A stretch of 64,000 nucleotides of DNA from Petrosia ficiformis (GCA_947044365.1 OX345636.1:49392896-49456895); one strand, 5' to 3'. Counted from the stretch's first letter, positions 1 through 17,230 are shown. The notes: generated by a model from the sequence alone, not told the origin. A program made the numbers and translations.

Positions 1-154
1 CATGGTAGGTGTGGTTGGAATTATTATTAAAATTAATTCATTCTTTTTTCAAAAGCCCCCGGGTTACGAAACTGTAAGTGCTAACTCCATGCGCACGACT
101 CGCCTACGCTTCCGGTTAATAATTTGTGATATAATTATTATTATAGTGTATAGT

Positions 155-171
155 ATATATATATATATAAT

Positions 172-203
<32 letters not shown>

Positions 204-222
204 ATTATATATATATATATAT
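155..222. repeat. (AT)n microsatellite
   Basis: Interrupted TA dinucleotide run directly upstream of copy A. It is absent at the matching place in copy B, so it expanded or inserted after the duplication. Confidence 0.85.
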
Positions 223-277
223 TCGGATTCTTTAAAACAGTTCACAACTTTACATATTGGGTTTGCTCTAAACGAAG

Positions 278-1669
278 ATGCCAAAGAATCACTGTAATAA
301 ATGTGGATGTGATTATGAAGATGCTGGATTTTTCGGGACTTTGTTCGGGAGTGTAACAAATGTGACGGAGTGTAGCAATTGCGAAAATAAAAGACTTGAA
401 AATCAGCGACAACATGAAGCCGATATGGTGCGAATACAGCAGCAAATAGAAAATAATAAGTTAGAAGCAGAAAAGCAAAGACTATCTGCAGAACGGACGA
501 AAAAAACAGAACTAGCTAAGGCACAGGAAATGAAAGAATTTGAAATTGAAAAGGCCAGACTACTGCAAGAACTAGAAGCCAAAAAGTTAGAACATGCCAA
601 AAACACAGAACTAGGCAAGGCAGAGATAATGAAAGACTTAGAAATTGAAAAGGCTAGAGTGTCGAAGGATTTGGAAGAAAAGAAGATAGCATTAGATAGG
701 GAAAAACAGGAACGTGTCAGAAAAACAGATCACGAAAACGCCATAATAGAAGAAAAGAAGATGGAAGTTGAGAAAGAAAGAATACAAAAGCTGAAAGAAA
801 CAGAAGTTGAAAAGGCTAGAATGGTGAAGCAAATAGAAGAAAAGAAAATAGAAGCAGAGAAGGAAAGAGTAGAAAATTTGAGGAAAACAGATTTAGAAAA
901 AGCAGAGAAAATTGGAAAAGTAGAAATGGAAAAGGCTAGAATGAAGCAAGAATTGGACGAAAAGAAGCTTGAAGAAGAAAAGAACAGAGTGGAGAAAATG
1001 CACTTGGCAGAGCTTAACAAGGCGCAGAAAGCTAAGGAAGCTGAAATCGAGAAAGCAAAACAAATAAAAGAAATAGAACTGCAAAAACAGGAGAATGAGA
1101 AGCAAATGCATAAAGATAAGTTAGTGTTGGCCGAAAAGGAATTGCAAGCACAAAAAGAGAAAGTAGAAAAATTGGTTAAAACTGATCTTGAAAAAACAGA
1201 AAAAATGAAAGAAGTAGAATTAGCAAAAATAAAACAAATGAAAGAAGCAGAATCAGAAAGAATAGAAAAAATAAAGGAAGTTGAGTTGGAAAAACTAAAA
1301 AAAAAAGAACAATCAGAGAAGGAGAAAAGAGAAGTAGATATAGAAAAAGCAAGGATGAAAAAGGAAACCGACATTGAACTAGCAGAAAAAGAATTGCAGA
1401 AAGTGTCAGTTAAGGTGGAAGGAACAGTTAAGATTGCAGAGAGTACAAGAATTGGGGAAGAAAACAAAGAAAAGATGAAAACAGAAGTATTTCTTGAATC
1501 TATAAAACAAAGAACCTCTACAACGAAAATGCTCCTTGATGCAGCAAAAGATGAAAAAGACAAAGAAACTAAAATGGAGTATCTGAGAATACTAGCAGGA
1601 GTTATGAACCGTCCCACCACCGAAGCTATCACGGACGGGAGGAAGAGTGATCATGAAATGCATACATAA
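278..1669 (+). CDS. Zinc-ribbon-like plus long coiled-coil protein, copy A (intact)
   Basis: Uninterrupted 463-codon frame starting at the first ATG after an AT-rich leader. Residues 1-36 hold two Cys pairs, C6-x2-C9 and C32-x2-C35, around a Gly/Phe-rich loop (DAGFFGTLFGS), which looks like a small zinc-binding module. C11 is not conserved in the second copy, so the four paired Cys are the likelier ligands. Residues about 40-400 are almost pure Lys/Glu/Ala/Leu heptad-like sequence with recurring EKARxxKxxEE units, a long coiled coil or single alpha-helix. The C-terminal 60 residues are less charged (TKMLLDAAKDEKDKETK) and end in EMHT. No signal peptide or membrane segment is seen. I do not recognise the family; a scaffold or filament-like role is only a guess. 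The long reading frame on the opposite strand is a composition shadow. The locus is duplicated at 24790-26200. Confidence 0.75.
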   Translation: MPKNHCNKCGCDYEDAGFFGTLFGSVTNVTECSNCENKRLENQRQHEADMVRIQQQIENNKLEAEKQRLSAERTKKTELAKAQEMKEFEIEKARLLQELEAKKLEHAKNTELGKAEIMKDLEIEKARVSKDLEEKKIALDREKQERVRKTDHENAIIEEKKMEVEKERIQKLKETEVEKARMVKQIEEKKIEAEKERVENLRKTDLEKAEKIGKVEMEKARMKQELDEKKLEEEKNRVEKMHLAELNKAQKAKEAEIEKAKQIKEIELQKQENEKQMHKDKLVLAEKELQAQKEKVEKLVKTDLEKTEKMKEVELAKIKQMKEAESERIEKIKEVELEKLKKKEQSEKEKREVDIEKARMKKETDIELAEKELQKVSVKVEGTVKIAESTRIGEENKEKMKTEVFLESIKQRTSTTKMLLDAAKDEKDKETKMEYLRILAGVMNRPTTEAITDGRKSDHEMHT

Positions 1670-2142
1670 CATGCATGCAAGCGTGTATAAGTACAATGAA
1701 TATAAATCTATAAATACGTAACCACTTTTATGTAATCACGATAATACTATATAGCGCTGCATAGCTAACTAATTAAGGGCATAAGATCCATGCTTATCGG
1801 TAAATCCTCAGGTTGGGACTAGAAACTGCATCCATATCCAATCGTCGTTTGTCAGTCGCTTGAGTATAATCTGTTGGTAAACCACTTCTTCATAAAGTAA
1901 ATATGGGCTTGTTGTAGAATCTGCCTCAGTAAAGGGCCACTAACTTGTTGTATTAGTTGTATTACTACTATTGGTTGTATAATTTGTTGTATTGCTTGTA
2001 TCAGTTGTATTACTTGCAATACTTGTGTCAGTTGTTACTGATTATTTGTATCAGTTGTATTTGTTGTATTAGATGTATTGGGTGTTCTGATTATAAGGGT
2101 GTATCAATGAACATTTCAATGAACATTTGTTTTTCATTGCAG

Positions 2143-2193
2143 ATAATATCAAAAGTCACATTATCCACCAAGAGGAAGCAAATACAATACCAG
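2143..2193 (+). CDS. Candidate upstream exon of the ZU5 gene
   Basis: This 51-nt interval is flanked by a good polypyrimidine tract and AG at 2141-2142 and by a GT donor at 2194. Read in phase 1 it encodes about 17 open codons ending in NTIPG. Its phase matches the exon at 3721. No start codon is identified for this gene, so a more upstream first exon is expected or this one is spurious. Confidence 0.35.
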
Positions 2194-2599
2194 GTAGTAA
2201 ATACATGTATACTGTCTTCATAGTAAACAAAATAGTACAATACGAGTGAGTAACTTCACAAGGACATGTATCTCTTTTTGTATATGTGACCGGCTCTGCG
2301 AAAACCAGTCAGTCTTATGGATCAAAATATAATTTGGAGATATGATCAAAAATAGACAGTTCTGAATTATTTGGGCGATCACTGTTTTATTACATAAAAG
2401 GTTCACAAATGTCTTACCTATCTTTTGATAACTTTAGCAAGTCTTAGAGACCTCTCTGTACTTCGCTAGCCACTGCTAAATAAATTGCTAATCAATGGTT
2501 AAAAAATTAATTTAATTGCGTTTGTGATATGTGATAGTAAATTAGTAAAATGCTGTATTAGAGAATATGGTAGTACTCTCTATGTAGGGATGGCATGGA

Positions 2600-2800
2600 A
2601 AAACAATGGCCGCCCATACATTTCAATTGCAAGTGATGAGCTGAAATCTCTGCTAAAATTATATAAAGAAACAAGTCTTAATAAACACATACCTTTTGAT
2701 ATCTAGTGTTTGTATGACTAACAATATCTTCTACACAGTTGGAGATCATCTTTAAGATAGAGAACCGGCAAGTAGCAAAACTAGCAAAATCTTCATCATA
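2600..2800 (+). repeat. Dispersed repeat, copy 1
   Basis: The sequence from GTGATGAGCTGAAATCTCTG through GGCAAGTAGCAAAACT recurs with a few differences at 14938-15085. Weaker relatives occur near 12075-12160 (plus) and 34850-35050 (minus). A 60-codon frame at 2524-2706 falls partly inside it and is not considered a gene. Confidence 0.6.
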
Positions 2801-3595
2801 TTATTATTAGGATTATTTTCCAGACAAATCATTTTTTGTTTGTTGAAATATTACAGTGATTCTAGCACCATTCCAGTCACATTCATAGTAAAATTTTGGT
2901 CTGCAAATATCTAGATGATATCTTCAGATACTATAAATGAAGAGAGTCCTCACGACTACAAAGATTGTATCTCGAATTGGACGCCAATTTCATAAGTGCC
3001 ACGTGAAATTTAATTATGCATGCTCATTTGTATACTTGGAACATGGAAGCTGAAAACTGGCATAGTGATAACATTTGTGAGCGAATACATTCTCATAACA
3101 ATGACTATAATAATTATTAATATTAAAGCATATTATATACTATGATAAGCATTGGAAATTTGGAATACTGAACTAAAAAATATATATAACTAAATACTTA
3201 TGTAGGGTTATATGGAAGTGGTTTGTTAAACTTTAGGTCCCATATAAACTTGTTCGCATCCTTTTTGGGTTTTGACATCCCTACATTTTTCATTTTATTG
3301 GAAATGTTCTTTTTAATTCTCGTTTGTAATTAAGATATATTTAGTTACCACTCTTAAATATCCTACACAAAAGAACTGTTGTATTGCTATTATTATCAAT
3401 ACATCATTTTAGTTTGACTTGGGCATGGAAAGTAGACTTTAGTTAGCATAATCAATATCTGTTATTAGTTTCAATTATCATAGGTTATTGGTAGGATACA
3501 TTTTGTATTACGTAGCTAACATATTTTGATGTCTACTTTAATATTTTTTTACATCACAATAGTTATGATACAATAATGTGAGAGCATTTGAATAT

Positions 3596-3623
3596 CATTG
3601 AAAAGCCAATTGGCTTTTCAATG
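3596..3623. repeat. Perfect 28-bp palindrome
   Basis: CATTGAAAAGCCAA is followed directly by its reverse complement. A 45-bp string just right of it (about 3627-3673, TATAATTTGGAGATATGATC) is a near-exact copy of about 2326-2372. The pair of direct copies with a palindrome at one edge suggests a small duplicated insertion. Confidence 0.7.
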
Positions 3624-3720
3624 AATATCAAAATATAATTTGGAGATATGATCAAAAATAGACAGTTGTGAATTACATTTCTAAGTCAACAGAATATCAA
3701 AATTAAATGTATTATTTTAG

Positions 3721-8454
<4,734 letters not shown>

Positions 8455-10317
8455 TATATATACAATGTACCTGTTAGTTTGGTTCAGTACTACTCTACAC
8501 TATAATTGTACACACAAAATAACTTGTTTTTATTCCTCCTTTTCGCAAATTTTAATTTTTGTAGTTATAGTTTTATAACCGAATCCAGTTAGTAAAACTT
8601 TCCACAAATATAATAATTATATATCTTATTAACAATAATTATGTGAATTGCATATGGGTATGAGTCTGAGCAAGTGATTTGGAATACATAGCTCTACCAT
8701 TCTTCAAACCATCCAAACAACTAATCCTATGGTTTCTCTACCATCAATGTGTATATATGCAACTGTTCTAATGAGATATTGATTGGCTGTTGTTATATAT
8801 GGAAGTGGTTAGCTTAATTTTGTACTGATCCCAATCTTGTTCATGTGTTTTTTTCAGTTTTGGTATCCCTATATTATGGGAGTATCTATTGCAGCTATAC
8901 ATCCGTATGTGTAGTACACACATTTCTGTAAATGCATTCATTCGTAAAGTACATGTATTAGAAAACACATACATATTATTATTGAGAAAAAAAAATTAAT
9001 GGGACACTGGAAGAACATCAGCCAATCTTAATCTCATGAGCCACTCCAGAGGGAAAATAATGAACATTACCAACACATATATAAGTAACTAATTATTATT
9101 AAAAGAAACAGGATGTCTGAACACTGGAAAAAACAATAGGTATCTCTAAAACTGAATGTGTATTTATGAGGATAAACTACGCTTATATAGTGTTTTCTGA
9201 CACCAACACAAATATTAGATACCTGATGTCACTCCCTTCTTAATTCAACCCACTACCACAATATGCAATACTTTAGCTTATGAAAACGTTTACAATTGCT
9301 ATTGTTGGTAAAATCATTGTTAGTTGTTGTCTCGGAGTCCTGATATGCTGTATCTGCTGATGACTACCAGAGTCCAATCATCTGAATTGTTGATTCCCAA
9401 TACTCCAATTAGGGAGAAAGGTTCTTTATTTCTCTTGTCACTTGAGGAAAGCATTGTCTCAAATATTATCATTTATTGGATTTTGCAGTTCACTACTTTC
9501 ACATTGGGACCACTACAACAGCTGCAGAGGTGGGGATCCTTGGTCATGGATGTGACTGGACATACATGTCCTACGTATAGACTAATGTTTCTGAGACGGG
9601 TTACAGTTGACAGAACCCCAACAAAATTTATGATGATTAGCTGATTCTTGCTGTAGATGGTGCTGTACTAAGAGGTGATAGTGGTTTCACATAAACATTA
9701 TAACGTCATTACATTGTCAATAGGAAATACAGTAGCAATGTCAATCAATTACTTTTACACAGGTCAGCTATCATGTGCATGCAACATCTACATACATGTA
9801 TCAGACCTGGAGGTGTTAATACGAAACACAATCTCTGCTCTTTTTTTGATATAATTACAGTATACAGCAATAAACCATCACCGTACAGTAGAGTAACTGC
9901 ACTGTAACTGTGGAGAACTTCTCCCAAAACTACTCTTCTAATGTAAACAGAATCTAATCCACAGTTAACAGTGCACCCGTGTGTGAGATGATGCCACATA
10001 AAGCAATACATCAAAGAAGTATCATACATCCAATCACAAAAATGTTTAGTAGACAACGAATACACGCTATAATTGAAGTTTACACTTATACCCAGGACTA
10101 AACTAGGATGGGGTTTTCGAGGTAGTGCCTCTTGTCAGATAATTTGACAAGAAAACTTAGTACAGAGGTAAGAATGGGAAAGAAGGAACATACTGGTCTG
10201 AATGATGGATTTAAGGACGTTGTGTGAAGTGATAAGTACCGTGTACAGATGGTTTTGTTGCCGGACAAAAAAAAAGGAAAGCAACCAAAGCAAAAACCTA
10301 GGTATAGTACCATATAA

Positions 10318-10362
<45 letters not shown>

Positions 10363-11014
10363 TGGGGAGAGCCTGAGTGAGCCCCACACTAGGGAGTTGG
10401 TTGAGAATTTTCTCTACATATATATGTATGTATCGTATGTGATTTCATATGTTCTATTAAACCATGTTAACCTTTCAAATAGTATGTTAGTATGGTATGT
10501 ATTTCGTAAATATCTTAATGTTCAAATTTTCAAATCAAACATTTCTATTAAAGCCACGTGCATGGATGATGAGAGATCGAGGAAAAAGAAAAGAGAGAGA
10601 CAGAGCTAAACGAGCTGCAGAGACTAAAAAAAGAGATAATAGAGATTGGATAGATGGTACTGATGATCTGGTGTACATATTTTATGCATTCTTGTTGTGC
10701 TCTGTTAGTGTCGTCAGGTAAAGGAGCTAATATTTACTCAACATTAGGAGCATTTCAGGCAACATCTCTAAATTTAAAACCAACCCATGAACTGTTGCAT
10801 TTTGTTCTTCTTCCATATCAAATGCACTAAACACTTGATTTTCCTCAGTGTCAAAAATTTGGTTATTCTAACCACACCTTCTCAGGCTCGCCCCACAATG
10901 ATTGTATGTATGCAAGCATTCTCTAGTATTAATGTAATAATTATTTCCTTTTTTTTGTGTACACCAAAACATCCTCTAAAGGTTCGTGTCTGGCAGGGGA
11001 AACCATAATCGTAA
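8455..11014. other. No supported gene; microsatellite and unassigned short frames
   Basis: Short frames at 9324-9644 (plus) and 9745-10065 (minus) have no recognisable motif, splice context or codon bias and are not called. At about 10550-10650 a basic stretch encoding RSRKKKRERQS / RGKRKERDRAKRAAETKKRD looks exon-like but has no clear partner exons. Nothing else is seen. Confidence 0.35.
10318..10362. repeat. (AAT)n trinucleotide microsatellite
   Basis: About 15 uninterrupted AAT units. Confidence 0.95.
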
Positions 11015-11353
11015 TATTTTGGAGTATCATTACTAAAACTAAAAGTACGTATTTTGTAAGTATGCACACACACATGCACACACAAAAACACAGACACAGA
11101 CACACACAAACAAACAAATGTGATCAGATGTGCAAATAATAGAGGAATTGTATACAGTTCTGAAATACTATACTTAAAAGGTACATGTATAAGTGTCATT
11201 TCCACATACATGTATGTCTACAATAATTATACATAATAAATACTAATATACAGGTACATGTGTATAATTATAATACCTGTAATATTGACATAAAAAAAGA
11301 TGTATAATATATGTGCCCATCATTCTAAAATACTACACACGCACGCACACACA

Positions 11354-11403
<50 letters not shown>

Positions 11404-13420
11404 CAATTTATATAAGGTTCGCCTAACTCTGTTTATGTTCAGGTACACTTACGTATGTTTTGACAACTGTTGTATAGTCTCATCCCAAGCTGCATCCACT
11501 AACTACATAGAGAATCATCTAGTGACTTTCTTGGTTGTGCTGACTCAGCATGCAGGAAATCCTGCACTATCAAATTCAACTATACAATAACGTCGTCAAA
11601 TAAGAGACAACTATCATGGTTAGATGTGTGATCGGTGAATGAAAATGTCCAAGGAAAGTTTGTTCTGGTGATTAATATAAGCTGTTTGTTGCTGATGTCT
11701 ATATTGGACATAGCTAGCTAGATCTACACTACTAAGTAAAAATGTGCTCTTTAGTTTACCAACTCAGAAAGAAGGCTACATGTATGTTATACCAGTGAGT
11801 CTGCCATTATTATTTGATACCTGGTAATTGGCAGCAAATATTAGAAACCAACCAGTTTCTGATATTTTGCCATTGGCAGGTAATGGAGGCACATGTTCTG
11901 CACCAAATAATCACATGACATACTGAGTCGACACAATCTAAAAAGGCATGAGACACTTCTCCACATAGTGAGCGTGGCCAAGGATGAGACTAACTGTTGT
12001 AGTGCAGTTTTCTCACAAAGTTAATTTTTATATCTTAGGGACACATACATTTTCTTTTTGAGTGTTTTATGACTAACAAAATCTTATGGATGGCCAGAAA
12101 TCATCAATTACACGTAGGTAAAGAACCACCAAGTGGCAAACTGCTAGATTGTTCCTCATCTGCCATGATGATAATTATCAGTTCTTTCAAGAAAATATGT
12201 TTCTACACTTGCGAAGCTATCAAAGCAGTTTTTAAATTCAATCCATGCACGGGAAAAATTGTCATACTGTTTTGTTTCTTGACATAGTAAATGAATACTT
12301 TTATGATTGCTATAACTATAATTGTACATGTACATGTACATGTTTTTGACGTACTTTTTGTATGGGATGAAGTTTGAAGGGAACTGACTGACATTATCAA
12401 TAATGCTACAATGCCACTGATAACAGTAATACAATATATAAGTGTTTATTAACAAATTCATTAACTGATTATCAGAACTGCTGATTTATTACCTGTAAAT
12501 GGTATGTGCTAATGTAAGATATATTGTAAAATTATTCATAGACAATAACAAATGAGATATCTTGATACCCTAGTGGACAATTGGATTATATTCATCGATA
12601 CATAAACAAGGGTGGGGCAATAAAGGTGTGTTCAATTGTGTTCACCAGCAGTGAGAGCTTATGCAGTAGTGTATATGTGTTGTATAACAAATCATATTTT
12701 TGCCGACAGAACATCACCTGAGCTTGAGCCAATCAGATTGCCAATCAGGTGATTGTAATTTAATCAGGTATGCAATTAATGAATATGTAATTTCATTCGA
12801 AGTCAGGTAATGCAACGACCACATCCCTTATTTGTACATTTTAAGCAACAAGAATTTTTCTATACACTAAGAAAATAGACTAACACGCATACACAGATAG
12901 ATTATATATCATAACTTTATACATTTAACTCTTTATGCCTAAGCCAAAGTACAGTGCCTACATGTTTGATAAATGTTGCATTGGATTTTGGTATATAATA
13001 CATGTATGTGCAGACCAATGAATATATCATATATATATGATGCATTCAGTGATTCTTGAAGTTTAATTATGAAATCATTGTTTTATCTGTAAATTATAAT
13101 CTATACTCCATCTTTACTCTTTGAGTTACATTAAAATATTTCAAAGTATATTTAAATATTTATTATCTATCTAGATAATTATCAATAGAAATATAACACA
13201 TAATGTTTGTGGATATGTTACTCACAATGTATAGAAATGAGTTCCTCTAGTACAATAGTAAGTTAATTATTTGAAATGAACATCTGTAAGTGGAGATTGA
13301 AGAGGTGAAACATCATTTTTAATATTATACAAACATATTCACTCTTTCCTTCCAATATTCTCCAATAAATTACATAGCTTGAGGCAATCCGGCAAACAAT
13401 TTAATTACTTACATTTTTGT
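11015..13420. repeat. Non-coding repeat family, copy 1 (with interruptions)
   Basis: The leading module (GTATCATTACTAAAACTAAAAG, then CA-rich DNA, then GATCAGATGTGC...) is at 11015-11215. The main body is at about 12280-13420. Diagnostic boxes are ACAATAACAAATGAGATATC (about 12542), CCAATCAGATTG (12729), GTGCAGACCAATGAATAT (about 13009) and CTCACAATGTATAGAAATGAG (about 13220). No frame is conserved between copies. Confidence 0.65.
11334..11405. repeat. (CA)n microsatellite
   Basis: Nearly pure ACACAC run. A second, less pure CA-rich stretch with AAACA interruptions is at 11063-11117. Confidence 0.9.
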
Positions 13421-14240
13421 AGTATCATTACTAAAACAAAAGCACATATTTGTTAAGTGTACACAGTGACTACACACACACCTACGTGATCAGATATACA
13501 TGTACATGTAATAGGAAAATTCTAAGGAATTATAAACAGCTCTGAATCACTATACTTTAAACATTAAAGCACATGAAGTGTCATGTCTATACAGTATATC
13601 TGTAATTAGCATAAAAGTAATATTATTCATAGACAACAACAAAAGAAATCCCAAAACTATTGGATTACATTCATCAATTAGTGTAAATAAGAGATGACAC
13701 TAAAAGTACACATTATTCAGCTTCAGATGAACAGCAAAGGTATTCTGTTCAATTGTATTCATCAGCAGTGGGAGCACCAGGGCTGGGCTGTTGTGTCTGT
13801 GGTATAATGTCTTAAGCTGACAACAAATCACATGATTTTGAACCAATCAGATTGTCAGTCAGGTGATTTTAATTTAATAAGGTATGCAAGTATTCAAAAT
13901 CAAGTGATGCACTGACTGCTTTATTTGCTTTTAAGCAACAAGAATTACATTGTACTACATACAAAGAAACTAGACTAATACACAGATGGTTTATACCTAC
14001 ATGTAACTCTGTTTATGCCTAATTAACATGCCAAAGTACAGTGTCATCTTTTTGGATAACTATTGTATTAAAGTTTTAGTATACACACTGTATGTATGTG
14101 CAGACCAATGAATATCTCATATACATGTAGATGATGCATCCAGATTATATTGAACATTTATCATTAAATCATTGTGAATAATAATTTATGATCCATCTTT
14201 ACTTTTGAGCAATATTAAACACACTTTAAAGGAAGCTTTG
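13421..14240. repeat. Non-coding repeat family, copy 2
   Basis: Starts with GTATCATTACTAAAACAAAAG and carries AATAGGAAAATTCTAAGGAA, CCAATCAGATTG (13843) and GTGCAGACCAATGAATAT (about 14099). It is cut at about 14240 by unrelated sequence. Confidence 0.65.
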
Positions 14241-15085
14241 ACCCTTCATCTGCTGTAGGCGCTTTAAACCGCCCAACCGCCTACTTTATATTGCGAGAGG
14301 CGCTTTAAGGTGCCCAAGTTAAATCAGTGGGCGGAGTAGTTAATATCTAATTACTTTCAGCTCGATAACTCTAACATTTTATAAGACTCAAGATTCTAAC
14401 TTACTTTAAAAGAAGAGTTGTTAAGCAAGCCACTGATGTCAAATTTATGCTTCGCTATAAGCAGGAAGAAACTAAGGCAAGCGGTTGAACATTTAGTAGT
14501 CCCACTGGCAATGCTCACCTCTATACTTGCCTGCATAACTTCTGCATTTTAAAAAGCAGTGACTTTTAACTCACTTAGTTAGACAGAACACCATCTAAGA
14601 AAGCCGTAGATATCAAAAACAAGCTTCGTTAGCTACATAAAAGGCGAGTATTTGAATGTGTAGTAGTCAGTGGCATCGCCCACGATTACCTTCGATTTTT
14701 GGACTGCTCTAAAGGGTGACTGCAACAGAAAAATTTTTTTGTTTATTTTTGCAGTTAAATTTAATGATAGTATTTATTATCAAAACAATGTGTATCAAAA
14801 ATTAAATGATAATGATGGTTCCATGATTTCCTCCTATATTTGCAACCACAAAGTTTCTACAAATGTCTTTCGCACTATGCCCACAAAATGGAATAACTGC
14901 AAACGCATTGAAGGGTTAAATACTATCAGTATCTGTAAGTGATGAGCTGAAATCTCTGCTAAAATTACAGAAACAAGTCTTAATACGCACATACGTTTTG
15001 ATATCTAGTGCTTTTATGACTAACAACATCTTCTAGACAGCTGGAGATCCTCTTTAAGGTAGCAAACCGACAGGTAGCAAAACTC
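14241..15085. repeat. Insert between repeat copies; ends in dispersed repeat copy 2
   Basis: From CTTTGACCCTTCATCTGCTG onward the text does not match the flanking family. It has GC-richer GGCGCTTTAA words in both orientations near 14257-14315, and ends at 14938-15085 with the sequence shared with 2634-2790. A 90-codon frame at 14670 has no recognisable content. Confidence 0.45.
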
Positions 15086-15310
15086 ATGTAATATTATTCA
15101 TTAACAACAACAACAAAGGAAATTCCCAATCTATTCATCAATAAGTGATGACACTAAAAGTACAACAGTAAAGTATTCTGTTCAATTATATTCATCAGAG
15201 GAGCACCAGGGCAGGCCTGTTGTGTCTGTGTGTCTTTAGCCGACAACAAATCACATGACCTTGAACCAATCAGATTGTTCAGTCAGGTAATTATCCAACT
15301 AAGAGGGTAT
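15086..15310. repeat. Non-coding repeat family, copy 3 (truncated)
   Basis: Contains AACAACAACAAAGGAAATTC and CCAATCAGATTG (15266). Only about 220 bp survives. Confidence 0.6.
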
Positions 15311-15929
15311 GGATGTTACTGGGGTTTACCTATGTACACTGAACATGTAAAGTATAGGTACAGTTGTATTGCAGTTTTCTTCAGTGCAAATTGTTAACTA
15401 AGGTTTTATGCATAAAATAATGTAATATTTATGATAATCACGTCTTTCACTTGTTATAGACAGAGTTCAATTACAAAACATGATCACGAAACATGATCTT
15501 AAAGCTATAAAATCAATAGCAGGCATTTCAATGCCCATAGATAAAAAGTAGGAAAACTCCCACAAATACATACATTTAGTGAACGAAAAAGGACTCAGAG
15601 ATTACCACACAGACACACATACTGTACACACATATAATCAATTCACTCAGTGGTGTACAGGTAGTGTTTTCTTTATTCAACGTTGTCCATTGTAAAATTT
15701 ATAAAAGTTGTGAAACACTATTTGTATAAGCTCATAATCGTACATATAATAATATTATTAAAATTACTGGGGTTACATTTTTGACACTACATATGAAATG
15801 AACTACGAAGGCAACATCATCAAAATTGCTGCAAAGCCACTGATGACAAATTGACAATACCATTTTGTTTAGTAAAACATTATCGAAAATTTTATTACTT
15901 GATGATCAAGCTGTTGATGCATAAAATTC
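15311..15929. other. No gene seen
   Basis: AT-rich sequence without conserved frames, strong splice pairs or recognisable repeats. Confidence 0.3.
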
Positions 15930-16830
15930 ATTACAATGTACATGATATGTGCTAATATAAGATGAATTGTAAAATTATTTATAGACAATAATAAAAGAGA
16001 TCTCTTGATACCCTAGTGGACTATTGGAATATATTCATCAATAGATAAACAAGGGCGTGGTACTGAAAAGTACACATTCATCATTATTCATTTATTCATA
16101 CCAGTGCTATGTATGGTATAACAAATAATATTTATGCTGACAGAATATCACCTGACCATGAGCCAATCAGATTGTCAATCTGGCCATTGTAATTTAATCA
16201 GGTATGCAAGTAAATTAATAAATAATTCAAGATCAGGTGATGCACTGACTGTATCCTTTGCTTTATTTGTACCTTTTAAGCAACAAGAATTACATTGTAT
16301 TACACACTAATAATAGACTAATACACAGACTTTATACACCTACATGTAACTCTATTTGTGCTTAATTAACATGTCAAAGTACACTGTTAACTTTTTGGTT
16401 AGCTGTTGTAATAATTTTTTAGTATTATGATATATGTATGTGCAGACCAATGAATATGTCATATACATGTAGATGATGCATTCAGTTTACTATTAAATCA
16501 TTGTTTTATTTGTAAATTATAATTTATGATCCATCTTTACTCTTGTGCTTATACCTATTAATTACACATTAAAACTATAATACCTGATGTTTGGGGATAT
16601 TACACATACTGCACATTACTCACAATATATAGGAATGTGTCCCTCTAGTTCATTGGATCTCAACTATAGTTTGAAATGAAGATCTGTAAAAAGGTGAAAC
16701 ATCATGGTAGAAGACCAATCGAATAGCTTGGGATAGTAAATTTTAAACGCAAACACTATAATTATTTTAATGCTGTTTTGGTAGATCATTACTAATACAA
16801 AAGTTATGTGGTTAGTGACAAAGCAGACAT
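15930..16830. repeat. Non-coding repeat family, copy 4
   Basis: Boxes ACAATAATAAAAGAGATCTC (about 15985), CCAATCAGATTG (16163), GTGCAGACCAATGAATAT (about 16440) and CTCACAATATATAGGAATG (about 16620) appear in the same order as in copies 1 and 5. Confidence 0.65.
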
Positions 16831-16859
16831 ACACATGTATCATACAGACATAAGATACC

Positions 16860-17230
16860 CAACATATCAGACAGACATTACATAATGACAAAGCCCAACA
16901 TATAAGAGTGATGTCCAGTATTGCCTACACCAGTCCTATGACAACTCAGGACTGCCCCAAGGGCTAGGTTATTTTTGTGTCTGGAGGATCTTTAAAAGAA
17001 TCCCAGACAGACCAAAGGACTTCCTTTGAACAATGTATTAGGATAACCATGTGTCCGTAGGATCCTTAAAGGGAAGTACTACGACAGTACAAGTGACATC
17101 CTTCAACTATGTAATAGGATAACCATGTGTCCAGAGGATCCTATAAAGGAATTTCCAGTCTAGAATATCCCTTGAACAAAGCTATATACATGTAGTATCC
17201 TGAGAATCTTTGAAGAGATTACTTACTGGC
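16860..17230 (+). repeat. GGATCC-rich imperfect tandem repeat; inverted partner near 57 and 59 kb
   Basis: Three or four degenerate units of about 70-80 bp carry GGATAACCATGTGTCC and GGATCCTTAAAGG words. The reverse complement of this interval appears in two parts, at about 56955-57050 (ATTATGTAATGTCTGTCTGAT) and 58805-59030 (CTTTATAGGATCCTCCGGAC). Confidence 0.65.

Larger units (their letters stand above)
85..1777 (+). repeat. Segmental duplication, left copy
   Basis: Homology to 24660-26308 starts at the string CTCCATGCGCACGACTCGCC and ends at GCATAGCTAACTAATTAA. It includes about 190 bp upstream of the ATG and about 110 bp after the stop, so promoter, gene and 3' end were copied together. 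No poly-A tail or intron loss marks it as a retrocopy. The left copy carries an extra AT-microsatellite insertion in its 5' flank. Confidence 0.85.
1778..3720. other. Mostly non-coding: candidate upstream exon, repeats and a palindrome
   Basis: No long frame is supported. Three things stand out. A candidate exon at 2143-2193 (51 nt, phase 1 to phase 1) follows a strong acceptor (TTTTTCATTGCAG) and ends at AG|GTAGTAA; it would join the ZU5 gene in frame. A TTGTAT/TGTATTA-rich stretch lies at 1945-2080. A dispersed repeat at about 2600-2800 recurs at 14938-15085. The rest is AT-rich with no visible signal. Confidence 0.4.

Noticed and set aside
730..1632. 300-codon minus-strand frame opposite the coiled-coil gene, and the matching frames near 25242-26163
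   Set aside because: Phe/Ser-rich text is the mirror of the Lys/Glu codons on the plus strand. It appears in both copies only because the coding strand is conserved.
9324..9644. 106-codon frame as a gene
   Set aside because: Non-ATG start, no motif, no splice or repeat support.
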